A stretch of DNA of 11,946 bases from a bacterium. GTDB taxonomy: Bacteria > Sumerlaeota > Sumerlaeia > UBA8349. The stretch lies in the NCBI GenBank assembly GCA_013203855.1, contig JABMPG010000625.1, forward strand, positions 1 to 11,946, in the 5' to 3' direction. The position numbers and the translations under genes are program-made. Below are positions 5,854 to 11,946 of this stretch, piece by piece (position 1 is the first letter of the stretch; every line of letters starts with the position of its first letter). The notes below the pieces were generated by a model. It worked only from the letters and a program-made list of their open reading frames with translations. It was not told the DNA's origin and did no database searches.

Positions 5854-8800
5854 TCAGGGCATTGTCACTCGTACGGTCCTGTCCGGTTTTTCTTCGATGC
5901 CGCCGATCGTGAAATCGAAGGTGACGGGTTCGCCGATGGTCAGGGGGGAGATGGAGAACTCGTAGGGCCATTCAGGGACTTGTAGCGTCCTTGTTTTCTC
6001 TGCGATCCTTACATTCATCTTCGCCGAAGCGCCTTGCACCGGATCGCTGATGAGGACGGTGAAGATCGAATCTTTTCCGAAGGGGGAGCGGATGCGGAAG
6101 GTGTGCAGTTCGCCCCAGGGGGCCAGGTTCGTGACGACGTGGCCGTTTTCGAGAGGCGGAACGGTCGGCGGGGTTTCCTTGGGTTGGGCGGGCATCGAGA
6201 GGGTGATCATTCCTTTGGGGGGTATGGTCACGCTCTTCTCGGACAGGCTTTTCATGACGCTTGCTTCGGCCTTGCCGTTCACATAGATCCGGATGTCGCC
6301 ATCGGCCAGCCCGATCTTCTTCGCGTCCAGGTTCGGTTGCACGGTCATCGGCTCATCGGCTTGGCTCATGAGCATGAGATAGAAGCGGTCCGCACTGCGC
6401 GCGGCGATCCAGTCCACCATGATGTTCTCGGGTTTGGCCACGCCTTCTTCGATCCACAAAACCGCGCCCTTCTCGCCGAAGATCTCGCCGGGTTCGAGGC
6501 CATACATGCGTTCGTCGAACCAGGCATAGTTTTTCTGCTTGGCGTAGGGGAAGCGGACCTTGCCGTTCGACCGGACCTCTGCCTGGGCGACGAGATAATC
6601 GACCGTGAAGCCGAAATGCACGGGGATGTGGTGATAGTAGATCGACGTGAGATCGGGCCCGGTATAGGGATAGTCGGGCGTGTGGAAAACGTCGGTGAGG
6701 CTGCTTACATAGTATCCGGGATAGTTGGTGTAGCGGCCGATCACGCTGTGGCGTGCGTAGGTGCGGTAGATGTCGCGTCCCGTGTGGCGATAGACGCGCA
6801 GGAGGTGGGGCGCCCAGTTCGCCATGATGATGTTGTTGACGGTCTGTGGGTGGGTCGTGAAGGTGCCGGGCGTTTCAAGGCCCATGCCGATCGGCGAGAC
6901 TTTCCAGGCCTCGATGTTTTTCGCGGGCGTGTCGTTCTCCTGGCGGGGCCAGCCCAGCCGGTAAGGCTTGTTGTCGCGGGACCAGACTGGCATCCATGTG
7001 GGCTCTTGGCCGGAGGGGTGGATCTGGATCTCGCCCTGGGGCGTCTGGGGAATCGACCACAGGCCGGCGATCATGTGGAAGGCGCCTTCCTCGGCTGCAT
7101 CGAGGTACCGTTTCTCTCCCGTGAGTTCATACAGGTCGATCAGTTCCCACCAGTAGGGAATGTAGTGGATGTTGTAGAAGAGATCGAAACCCTTCGGTTC
7201 CGTCTGGCGGCCATAGATCTCTTTCTCAAGGAATTCGTCCGCCTCCTTCTTGATCTGCTCGAGCAGTTCTGGGCTGGGCTCCATGCGGTATTTGGCCATC
7301 AGGGGCGACCACGTTGGCGCCGTGTTGTAGTTTTTGCTCTGATAGACATGCCCGCCCGGCAGGGCGAACTCGCGCAGCCAAGGGTTCACGCCTCCGAGCA
7401 AGCTCTGGACGCCCTGCCAATAGGAGGTATCGTAGAACATGCTGGGGACGCGGAACTGGCCTGAGAAGGGCTTGCCGTAGTGGTCCTTTCCCGTCCAGAT
7501 CACGGCGGAGTCGCGGCTGCGCAGGGTGAACTCAATAGTCGGCAAGGCCCGTTCGGCCCAGAATTTTTCGTTTCGCGAGATCATGGCGGCTTCGATGAGG
7601 GCAAGGGGCGCGCCCTGCTTGCCCATGGCGGGTGTCTCGATGTCGTAGAAGCCCTTCATGCGCGGGTGCCAGCCGCCATCTTTGTGCATCATCAGCTTCT
7701 GCATGTTGAAAACGGCTTCGGTGAGGGAGCCCTCGATCGGTTTGCGGAAATCGGTCACTTCAGCGATTTCCTGCGAGTAGTACTCGAGGGTCTGTTTCCA
7801 GTCACCCGGATAGGCCAGAAGCCGCCACGCCACGCTCTGAGCCTCGCCCGCTTCCCATTTCGAACCCTCGGCGCCCATAACCGGCATGAAAACCGCCGGC
7901 TGGGCCCGGCGCTCGGTGTTGAGGAGGGAGAAGCCGTAGATCATGTTGGTCGAATTGGACCAGCGATAGGGGAGACGGCCCATTTCGGCGATCGCCGCAA
8001 AGCTGATATCGCGGTCTCCCATGCCCTCCGGCTTGACCTGGACCAGCGCCAGCGGGTGGGGTGTCAGCGAACTCGTCACCATGAGGGGTCTGTTGGGCAG
8101 ACGCTGATACTGATAGAGGGGCGGGAGTTGAACAAACTCGACGTTTTCCTTCTCCCAACTGTCGAAGGCGCACATCCCAGCCATGAAATAGCCGGTTTTT
8201 GCCGGTGTCAGGGCCATTTCGAACTTCGCCTCGCGGGCGTCTGGTTCCAGGCTCCAGGTCGCGACGGCCCGATTGCCTGCCAGGATTCCTTTCTCGCCCA
8301 CCGCCTCGTAGGTCGCCTCGATGGCGGCCGGGCCGGTTTTGCGGACCGAGATCGTTTTCAAGCGGAGGGGCACGCCGGGATAAAAGGGATTGTTAGTCAC
8401 TGGGGCGGCTTCGACCGTCTTTCCGGCGACCTCGAAGACAAGAAGGTTCTCCGGGGTATTCCACTTGGGCGCCAGTTTGAGTTCTGCCTCGCAGGCCGTC
8501 GCATAGAGCAGGAAAAGCGCCTCTTCCTCGCCGCCCGAAATCTCCAGCCAGTCCTTTCCATCGCGGATCGAGGTGCGGCGGACGATTGCTTTTTCGCCCT
8601 CGGCGTCGCGACGTTCCTGGAATACGATCCGGGTCAGGCCGTTGTCGATGGTGGCGAGTGTCTTGCCTTTTCCCTGGCGCAGTTTGACGGGCTCCAGGAT
8701 GTCCTTGCCAGCGCTCTCGACGGTCTCAGGCTCGGTCCTGTAGGCGGCCACTTCGTCGAGGGAAAAGCTGTTCGGGTTCTGGTCGATGGTCGTCAGAAGC

Positions 8801-9339
8801 ACGGCGTCGCAGCGGGGGAAGAAGCCGGTCGTGTCACGCAGGCCGATAAGGTGATCGCCCGCATCGAGCGAGACCTGGCCCACTTCCTGCCACGCCCAGC
8901 CATCCGCGCCATGATCGCCCGCTTCCTTGGGCATGGCCTCGCCGTCAATGGCGATCGTGTAGCGCCGGCTCTTCGGGATACTCAGATAATCCCGCGCGCG
9001 CGCCCAGACGTGATACATCCCGCTCGCCGGCAAGGCGACCACTGTGACGGCGTCGGGCGTCGGTTTGACGGGCGGCGCGTTGGGATCCTGGAAGGCCACG
9101 CCCGGCCCCTGCATGATCCCCGTTCCCCCAGGAAACCCGCCCAGAGCGCCAGGGTCGTTGGCCAGATTCCATCCCCCTGGAAACTGAAAACCCTCTGCCT
9201 CGATCAACAGTGTCGCATGAGTCTGCATCGGTTTGTCCTCCATGGCAACCGGCGCGCCAATCATCTTTTCGGGTCCGCATGCGAATGCTGACAGAACCAC
9301 CCAAACCGTGACCAGCGATACCGCCATTTTTCTCAGCAT
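5854..9339 (-). CDS. Large exported protein, CBM-like domain plus probable alpha/alpha-toroid core
   Basis: The 1161-residue product starts with a signal peptide (residues 1-20; MLRK, then a hydrophobic stretch to AFA) followed by Cys21. The lipobox is poor (A-F-A-C), so a lipoprotein is only possible. Residues about 42-190 look like a beta-sandwich carbohydrate-binding module: IEAEGF, YHVWARARDY, IAIDGE, GWAWQEVG, LDAGDHLIGLRD and a closing FFPRCDAVLLT. A beta-rich region (about 200-520) follows, then a helical Trp/Tyr/His-rich part (about 560-900) of the (alpha/alpha) toroid type found in heparinase-like lyases and six-hairpin glycosidases. The C-terminal 150 residues look like Ig-like strands. 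I cannot match a known GH or PL family or name catalytic residues. It probably acts on extracellular polysaccharide. ATG 9339 is chosen over the longer frame (9393) because AAAGGTGG lies six bases before it. It is convergent with pdxA and divergent from the hydrolase. Confidence 0.85.
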   Translation of the reverse strand: MLRKMAVSLVTVWVVLSAFACGPEKMIGAPVAMEDKPMQTHATLLIEAEGFQFPGGWNLANDPGALGGFPGGTGIMQGPGVAFQDPNAPPVKPTPDAVTVVALPASGMYHVWARARDYLSIPKSRRYTIAIDGEAMPKEAGDHGADGWAWQEVGQVSLDAGDHLIGLRDTTGFFPRCDAVLLTTIDQNPNSFSLDEVAAYRTEPETVESAGKDILEPVKLRQGKGKTLATIDNGLTRIVFQERRDAEGEKAIVRRTSIRDGKDWLEISGGEEEALFLLYATACEAELKLAPKWNTPENLLVFEVAGKTVEAAPVTNNPFYPGVPLRLKTISVRKTGPAAIEATYEAVGEKGILAGNRAVATWSLEPDAREAKFEMALTPAKTGYFMAGMCAFDSWEKENVEFVQLPPLYQYQRLPNRPLMVTSSLTPHPLALVQVKPEGMGDRDISFAAIAEMGRLPYRWSNSTNMIYGFSLLNTERRAQPAVFMPVMGAEGSKWEAGEAQSVAWRLLAYPGDWKQTLEYYSQEIAEVTDFRKPIEGSLTEAVFNMQKLMMHKDGGWHPRMKGFYDIETPAMGKQGAPLALIEAAMISRNEKFWAERALPTIEFTLRSRDSAVIWTGKDHYGKPFSGQFRVPSMFYDTSYWQGVQSLLGGVNPWLREFALPGGHVYQSKNYNTAPTWSPLMAKYRMEPSPELLEQIKKEADEFLEKEIYGRQTEPKGFDLFYNIHYIPYWWELIDLYELTGEKRYLDAAEEGAFHMIAGLWSIPQTPQGEIQIHPSGQEPTWMPVWSRDNKPYRLGWPRQENDTPAKNIEAWKVSPIGMGLETPGTFTTHPQTVNNIIMANWAPHLLRVYRHTGRDIYRTYARHSVIGRYTNYPGYYVSSLTDVFHTPDYPYTGPDLTSIYYHHIPVHFGFTVDYLVAQAEVRSNGKVRFPYAKQKNYAWFDERMYGLEPGEIFGEKGAVLWIEEGVAKPENIMVDWIAARSADRFYLMLMSQADEPMTVQPNLDAKKIGLADGDIRIYVNGKAEASVMKSLSEKSVTIPPKGMITLSMPAQPKETPPTVPPLENGHVVTNLAPWGELHTFRIRSPFGKDSIFTVLISDPVQGASAKMNVRIAEKTRTLQVPEWPYEFSISPLTIGEPVTFDFTIGGIEEKPDRTVRVTMP

Positions 9340-9345
9340 TGTCGT

Positions 9346-9353
9346 CCACCTTT
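9346..9353 (-). promoter_or_regulatory. Ribosome binding site that fixes the start at 9339
   Basis: AAAGGTGG on the minus strand ends six bases before ATG 9339. It lies inside the 18 extra codons of the longer possible frame starting at 9393, so it argues that translation begins at 9339, immediately before the signal peptide. Confidence 0.75.
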
Positions 9354-9433
9354 CTGCGTCTTCTGGAATTTCCGTTCTGAAGAACATATCCATGCCTAAG
9401 TCACGTCATCCTGCCAGAACCGCACCGCACCGT

Positions 9434-9462
9434 CCAGCCCGGCAGTGTGAAAACTGGGCTGG
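9434..9462. promoter_or_regulatory. Bulged hairpin in the leader of the large exported-protein gene
   Basis: CCAGCCC (9434-9440) plus AGT (9444-9446) pair with ACT (9453-9455) plus GGGCTGG (9456-9462), giving a 10-bp stem with a three-base bulge (GGC) and a six-base loop. It lies about 95-120 bases upstream of ATG 9339. It may be an mRNA leader structure or an operator. It has no T-run on either side. Confidence 0.3.
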
Positions 9463-9634
9463 GGAAGAGGCCCGTGGGCTCAAGTGAGAAAGGAGCAGGT
9501 TGAAGACCGGGCTATGAACAGGGCGCATGGGAAACGGGTTGAACTTCACCCGGCATGACGGCACAATGACGAATGGACCGAATCCTTACGCGGAGGAGTG
9601 CTCAGCGAATTGAGATGAGATCTCTTACCGGCCG

Positions 9635-9657
9635 CCAGATCGTCCAGAGCGATCTGG
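9635..9657. promoter_or_regulatory. Perfect 8-bp inverted repeat, possible operator
   Basis: CCAGATCG (9635-9642) and CGATCTGG (9650-9657) are exact reverse complements separated by seven bases. Centre-to-centre spacing of the half-sites is about 15 bases, which could suit a dimeric regulator. It sits 106 bases before the hydrolase start and near the middle of the divergent region, so it could control either gene. There is no T-run after it. Confidence 0.35.
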
Positions 9658-9762
9658 TTCACCATTTCATTGTTCTGTGGGCCGCGACGGGCAGTCCGGA
9701 GTTTGATCTGGTTTATCGAGAGTGGTGGGATCTATGTTGAGGCAGGATGTGAGACTGAATTC

Positions 9763-10755
9763 ATGAATTGGCCCTATCATCATCTCTTCTTCTATGTCTC
9801 CCTGCTTTTTTTCGTGACACAGGCTTTCGGCGTTGACGAGGCTTACGACCCCTTGGCCGTCTCCGATTCGATCGCGACCCGAACTTTGGACCTGACGGTT
9901 CTGGACGAGGGCCGCGGGCGGAACATTCCGGTGCGCATCTACCTGCCGCCCGCCGCGAATCCCGCGCCGGTTGTTCTGTTCAGTCATGGCCTGGGCGGAT
10001 CGCGGGAGGGGAGCGCCTATCTGGGCTGGCATTGGGCATCGCGGGGATATGTGGCGGTGTTTCTTCAACACCCGGGGAGCGACACGTCGGTGTGGCGGGA
10101 TGTGTCTCCGGCGCGGCGGATGGAAGCCATGCGCGATGCGGCGAATGCGCGAAATTACCTCCTGCGCGTGAGAGACGTGTCCGCCGTTCTGGATCAGTTC
10201 GAACAGTGGAACGGGGCGGATGACCATGTACTCGCGGGCAGGTTGGCTCTTTCGCGCGTGGGCATGTCGGGGCATTCTTTCGGTGCGGTAACGACCCAGG
10301 CCGTAAGCGGACAGACCACGCCCCGGGGCCGGGCTTTTTTCACCGAGCCTCGGATCAAAGCCGCCATCGCGATGAGCCCGAGCAGCCCGCGAGGAGGCAA
10401 TTCGGAAAAGGCCTTTGGCGAAGTGAGTATCCCGTGGCTTCTAATGACCGGGACGAAGGACGTTTCCATCATCGGCCACGCCGACTTGGCGTCGCGCTTA
10501 GCGGTGTTCCCGGCCTTGCCGTCCGGCGGGAAATACGAACTGGTTCTCGACAACGCCGAACACTCCGCCTTCACTGACCGCGCTCTCCCCGGCGACAAGG
10601 AGGAGCGAAATCCGAATCATCACCGGGCGATCCTCGCCCTGAGCACGGCCTTCTGGGATGCGTGGTTGAGGCACGACACCAGGGCGCGGGCCTGGCTCGA
10701 TGGCGATGGCCCGGCATCGGTTCTAGGGGAACAAGACCGGTGGCAAAAGAAGTAG
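9763..10755 (+). CDS. Exported alpha/beta hydrolase, dienelactone hydrolase/PAF acetylhydrolase-like
   Basis: Starting at ATG 9763 the product has 330 residues and opens with a hydrophobic signal-peptide-like segment (LFFYVSLLFFVTQAFG, residues 8-23), so it is probably exported; a longer frame from 9670 adds an unlikely 31-residue extension in front of the signal. Fold landmarks are FSHGLGGSREG (73-83, oxyanion hole), the nucleophile elbow GMSGHSFG (167-174) with Ser172, the acid Asp233 in GTKD and His267 in NAEHSAFTD. This spacing and the SHGLGG and GHSFG wording fit the predicted dienelactone hydrolase/platelet-activating factor acetylhydrolase group. The reaction is presumably ester hydrolysis of an unknown substrate. 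The Shine-Dalgarno region is weak (AGGATGTGAG about 11 bases away). It is divergent from the large exported protein and may remove ester groups from the same glycan, which is inference. Confidence 0.85.
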   Translation: MNWPYHHLFFYVSLLFFVTQAFGVDEAYDPLAVSDSIATRTLDLTVLDEGRGRNIPVRIYLPPAANPAPVVLFSHGLGGSREGSAYLGWHWASRGYVAVFLQHPGSDTSVWRDVSPARRMEAMRDAANARNYLLRVRDVSAVLDQFEQWNGADDHVLAGRLALSRVGMSGHSFGAVTTQAVSGQTTPRGRAFFTEPRIKAAIAMSPSSPRGGNSEKAFGEVSIPWLLMTGTKDVSIIGHADLASRLAVFPALPSGGKYELVLDNAEHSAFTDRALPGDKEERNPNHHRAILALSTAFWDAWLRHDTRARAWLDGDGPASVLGEQDRWQKK

Positions 10756-10782
10756 CGACCGGACACTCACCACGAAGAATCG

Positions 10783-10803
10783 CAACCCCCAAACCTCAAA
10801 CTC
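10783..10803 (-). repeat. Short heptad repeat tract between convergent genes
   Basis: Three consecutive 7-base units on the plus strand (CAACCCC, CAAACCT, then CAAACTC) read on the minus strand as GAGTTTG-type heptads. Unit length and sequence resemble the arrays around the pilT-like gene. The tract sits between the hydrolase stop and the SDR stop, just after the SDR gene on its strand. With only three diverged units, chance cannot be excluded. I see no terminator hairpin in this 51-base gap. Confidence 0.35.
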
Positions 10804-10806
10804 TCT

Positions 10807-11601
10807 CTACAACTTTCTCATCCGGAACCCGCCATCCACATCGATCACGGTGCCGGTCGAATAATCGAGATCGCCCCGTGCGAAGGCGCTGACCGCTTTG
10901 GCGACATCTTCGGGCAGGCCCCAGCGGCGGGTGGGGAGGAGGCCTTCGGCGATGAGGCGGTCGTATTTGTCCTGGACCGCGCCGGTCATGTCGGTGCGGA
11001 TGATGCCGGGGCGGATTTCGATGACAGGGATCTCGACCTCGGCGAGGCGGTCGGCGAAGAGCGTGGCGGCCATGCTGAGGCCGGCCTTCGAGAGGCAATA
11101 TTCGCCGCGCGAGGGCGAGGATGCATAGGCCGAGATGGAGGTGATGAAGGCGATGCGGGGCTGTTCGACAATGCCGTCGCTTTTCCAGTCGATCATGCGG
11201 CGTGCCAAGTCGCGGGTGAGAAAATAGGGTCCTTTGAGGTTGATTGAGATGAGCCGGTCGAAGCTTTCTTCGTCGGCCTCGAGCAGGTCGCGGCGCTGGG
11301 TGGGAGCGACGCCGGCGTTGTTGACAAGCAGGTCGAGGCGGCCGAGGTTTTCGATGATGGCGACGAGGCTCTGTCGATCTTGGGCGGAGGAGACGTCGGC
11401 TCGGATCACATCGGCGGTGCCGCCTTTCGCCTCGATAGCCGATTTTACCTCGTAAACGCCGGAGGCGGTGTTGGCCGGGTCGACGTTGACGCCGTTGACG
11501 ATGACATGATAGCCGTCGCGGGCGAGTTGGAGGGCGATGCCGCGGCCGATCCCGCGTCCCGATCCGGTGACCAGGGCGATTCGCTTGTCTTGTGTGTTCA
11601 T
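10807..11601 (-). CDS. Short-chain dehydrogenase/reductase, FabG-like
   Basis: The 264-residue product is a classical SDR that oxidises or reduces a hydroxyl/keto group with NAD(P). Visible signatures are the dinucleotide motif TGSGRGIG (12-19), NNAG (94-97), the structural Asn121 and the catalytic set Ser155, Tyr168 and Lys172 in YCLSK, followed by RPGIIRTD (197-204). The C-terminus GTVIDVDGGF is standard. It resembles proteins annotated as 3-ketoacyl-ACP reductase, but its partner here is a sugar isomerase, so a sugar or sugar-acid substrate is likelier. Two starts compete: ATG 11601 with AAGGA six bases upstream (11608-11612), which I chose, and ATG 11616, which overlaps the upstream stop as TGATG and has GGAG eight bases away, adding MQGTE. 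Either way it is translationally coupled to the isomerase gene. Confidence 0.92.
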   Translation of the reverse strand: MNTQDKRIALVTGSGRGIGRGIALQLARDGYHVIVNGVNVDPANTASGVYEVKSAIEAKGGTADVIRADVSSAQDRQSLVAIIENLGRLDLLVNNAGVAPTQRRDLLEADEESFDRLISINLKGPYFLTRDLARRMIDWKSDGIVEQPRIAFITSISAYASSPSRGEYCLSKAGLSMAATLFADRLAEVEIPVIEIRPGIIRTDMTGAVQDKYDRLIAEGLLPTRRWGLPEDVAKAVSAFARGDLDYSTGTVIDVDGGFRMRKL

Positions 11602-11615
11602 TTCGGTTCCTTGCA

Positions 11616-11946
11616 TCAGGAATGCTCCAGGTAGGCGTTCTGGATCTTGGCGAGGAATGCGTCTTGATCGCCGCTCCAGTATTCGGTGGAAAAGATTTCG
11701 ACTTCGTTGAAGCCTTTGAAGCCGGTCGCCTCGACCCAGCCGCGAATCCGGCGGAGGGGAATGCAGCCTTCGCCCATGAGGCCGCGATCATTGAGCAAGT
11801 CCCGCGTGGGGGTTCGCCAGTCGCAGATGTGATAGGAGAAAATGCGGTCACCGGCGCGGCGGATCTGGGCTTCGAGGGCGGGGTCCCACCAGAGATGATA
11901 GACGTCCACGGTCACGCCCAGATTTGGGTGGTCGATGGCCTCGACC
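11616..11946 (-). CDS. Sugar phosphate isomerase/epimerase (TIM barrel), N-terminus cut by window edge
   Basis: The frame enters at the right edge and ends at TGA 11616-11618, giving 109 codons of the C-terminal part. The text reads LGVTVDVYHLWWDP, then SYHICDW, NDRGLMGEGCIPL and FNEVEIFSTEYW, the pattern of the xylose-isomerase-like/AP-endonuclease-2 family of sugar phosphate isomerases/epimerases. In that family the Asp-x-x-His, the later His and the Glu of EVE bind the catalytic metal. The enzyme interconverts a ketose or inositol derivative in sugar catabolism; which one cannot be read from the fragment. No signal peptide can be judged because the start is missing. Its stop overlaps or nearly touches the SDR start, so the two form an operon, probably working on one sugar. 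Confidence 0.9.
   Translation of the reverse strand, partial: VEAIDHPNLGVTVDVYHLWWDPALEAQIRRAGDRIFSYHICDWRTPTRDLLNDRGLMGEGCIPLRRIRGWVEATGFKGFNEVEIFSTEYWSGDQDAFLAKIQNAYLEHS

Larger units (their letters stand above)
9340..9762. other. 423-bp divergent control region
   Basis: This gap separates two genes that start outward in both directions, so both promoters should be here. I found no convincing TTGACA/TATAAT pair for either gene and no gene within it. It holds the two inverted repeats listed separately (9434-9462 and 9635-9657), an 8-base palindrome GAGATCTC (9617-9624) and the ribosome binding site of the left gene. The lack of a standard promoter leaves open an alternative sigma factor or activator-dependent start. 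Confidence 0.6.

Noticed and set aside
6034..7464. 476-codon plus-strand open frame
   Set aside because: Also antisense to the 1161-residue gene; composition is typical of a shadow frame and it has no ribosome site of note.
7480..9291. 603-codon plus-strand open frame
   Set aside because: It lies antisense to the large exported-protein gene, has no protein-like motifs and is Arg/His/Gly-rich as expected for the shadow of a GC-rich gene.
9277..9339. Lipoprotein signal for the large exported protein
   Set aside because: Cys21 follows a hydrophobic stretch, but the preceding A-F-A does not fit the usual lipobox, so only a generic export signal is claimed.
10796..11851. 351-codon minus-strand frame across the SDR and isomerase genes
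   Set aside because: Different frame from the two recognisable proteins, extremely Arg/Pro/His-rich low-complexity sequence, so a shadow.

Overview
The window is about 12 kb of GC-rich bacterial DNA carrying seven protein genes I can defend, two of them cut by the window ends, plus short regulatory elements. No rRNA, tRNA, CRISPR array, transposase or phage gene is visible. The mix of a double-domain KaiC-like ATPase, a lone PilT-type ATPase, a very large secreted glycan-active-looking protein and sugar isomerase/SDR genes suggests an uncultivated, polysaccharide-using bacterium of the kind found in Hydrogenedentota, Sumerlaeota or Planctomycetota-like lineages. That placement is inference from gene style and cannot be proven from this window.

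Layout. Bases 1-1126 (minus strand) hold the N-terminal 375 codons of a glycoside-hydrolase-57-like protein, with a good sigma70-type promoter at 1240-1268 and a leader that can fold into a hairpin. Bases 1586-4486 (minus strand) hold a PilT/PilU-type ATPase gene (upstream) followed by a KaiC-like gene. Both intergenic regions around pilT carry an unusual heptanucleotide repeat arranged as facing arrays. Divergent from pilT is pdxA (4701-5756, plus strand), the vitamin B6 pathway dehydrogenase, closed by a strong hairpin at 5815-5842. Convergent to it is a 1161-residue exported protein (5854-9339, minus strand) with a carbohydrate-binding-like N-terminal domain and a probable alpha/alpha-toroid core.

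A 423-bp divergent control region (9340-9762) separates that gene from an exported alpha/beta hydrolase (9763-10755, plus strand). The right end (10807-11946, minus strand) is a tightly packed operon: the C-terminal part of a TIM-barrel sugar-phosphate isomerase/epimerase and an SDR oxidoreductase whose start is within 15 bases of the isomerase stop.

How the genes may work together. The strongest functional idea is the pairing of a RecA-fold KaiC-like protein with a PilT-family hexameric ATPase. It resembles the archaeal ArlH (KaiC-like) and ArlI (PilT/PilB-like) motor pair and suggests that the KaiC protein may gate a type IV pilus-type machine rather than run a clock; no kaiA or kaiB is present here. 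The right half looks like carbohydrate acquisition: an exported glycan-active protein, an exported esterase-like hydrolase and an isomerase/dehydrogenase pair for the released sugars. All cross-gene links are inference from gene order.
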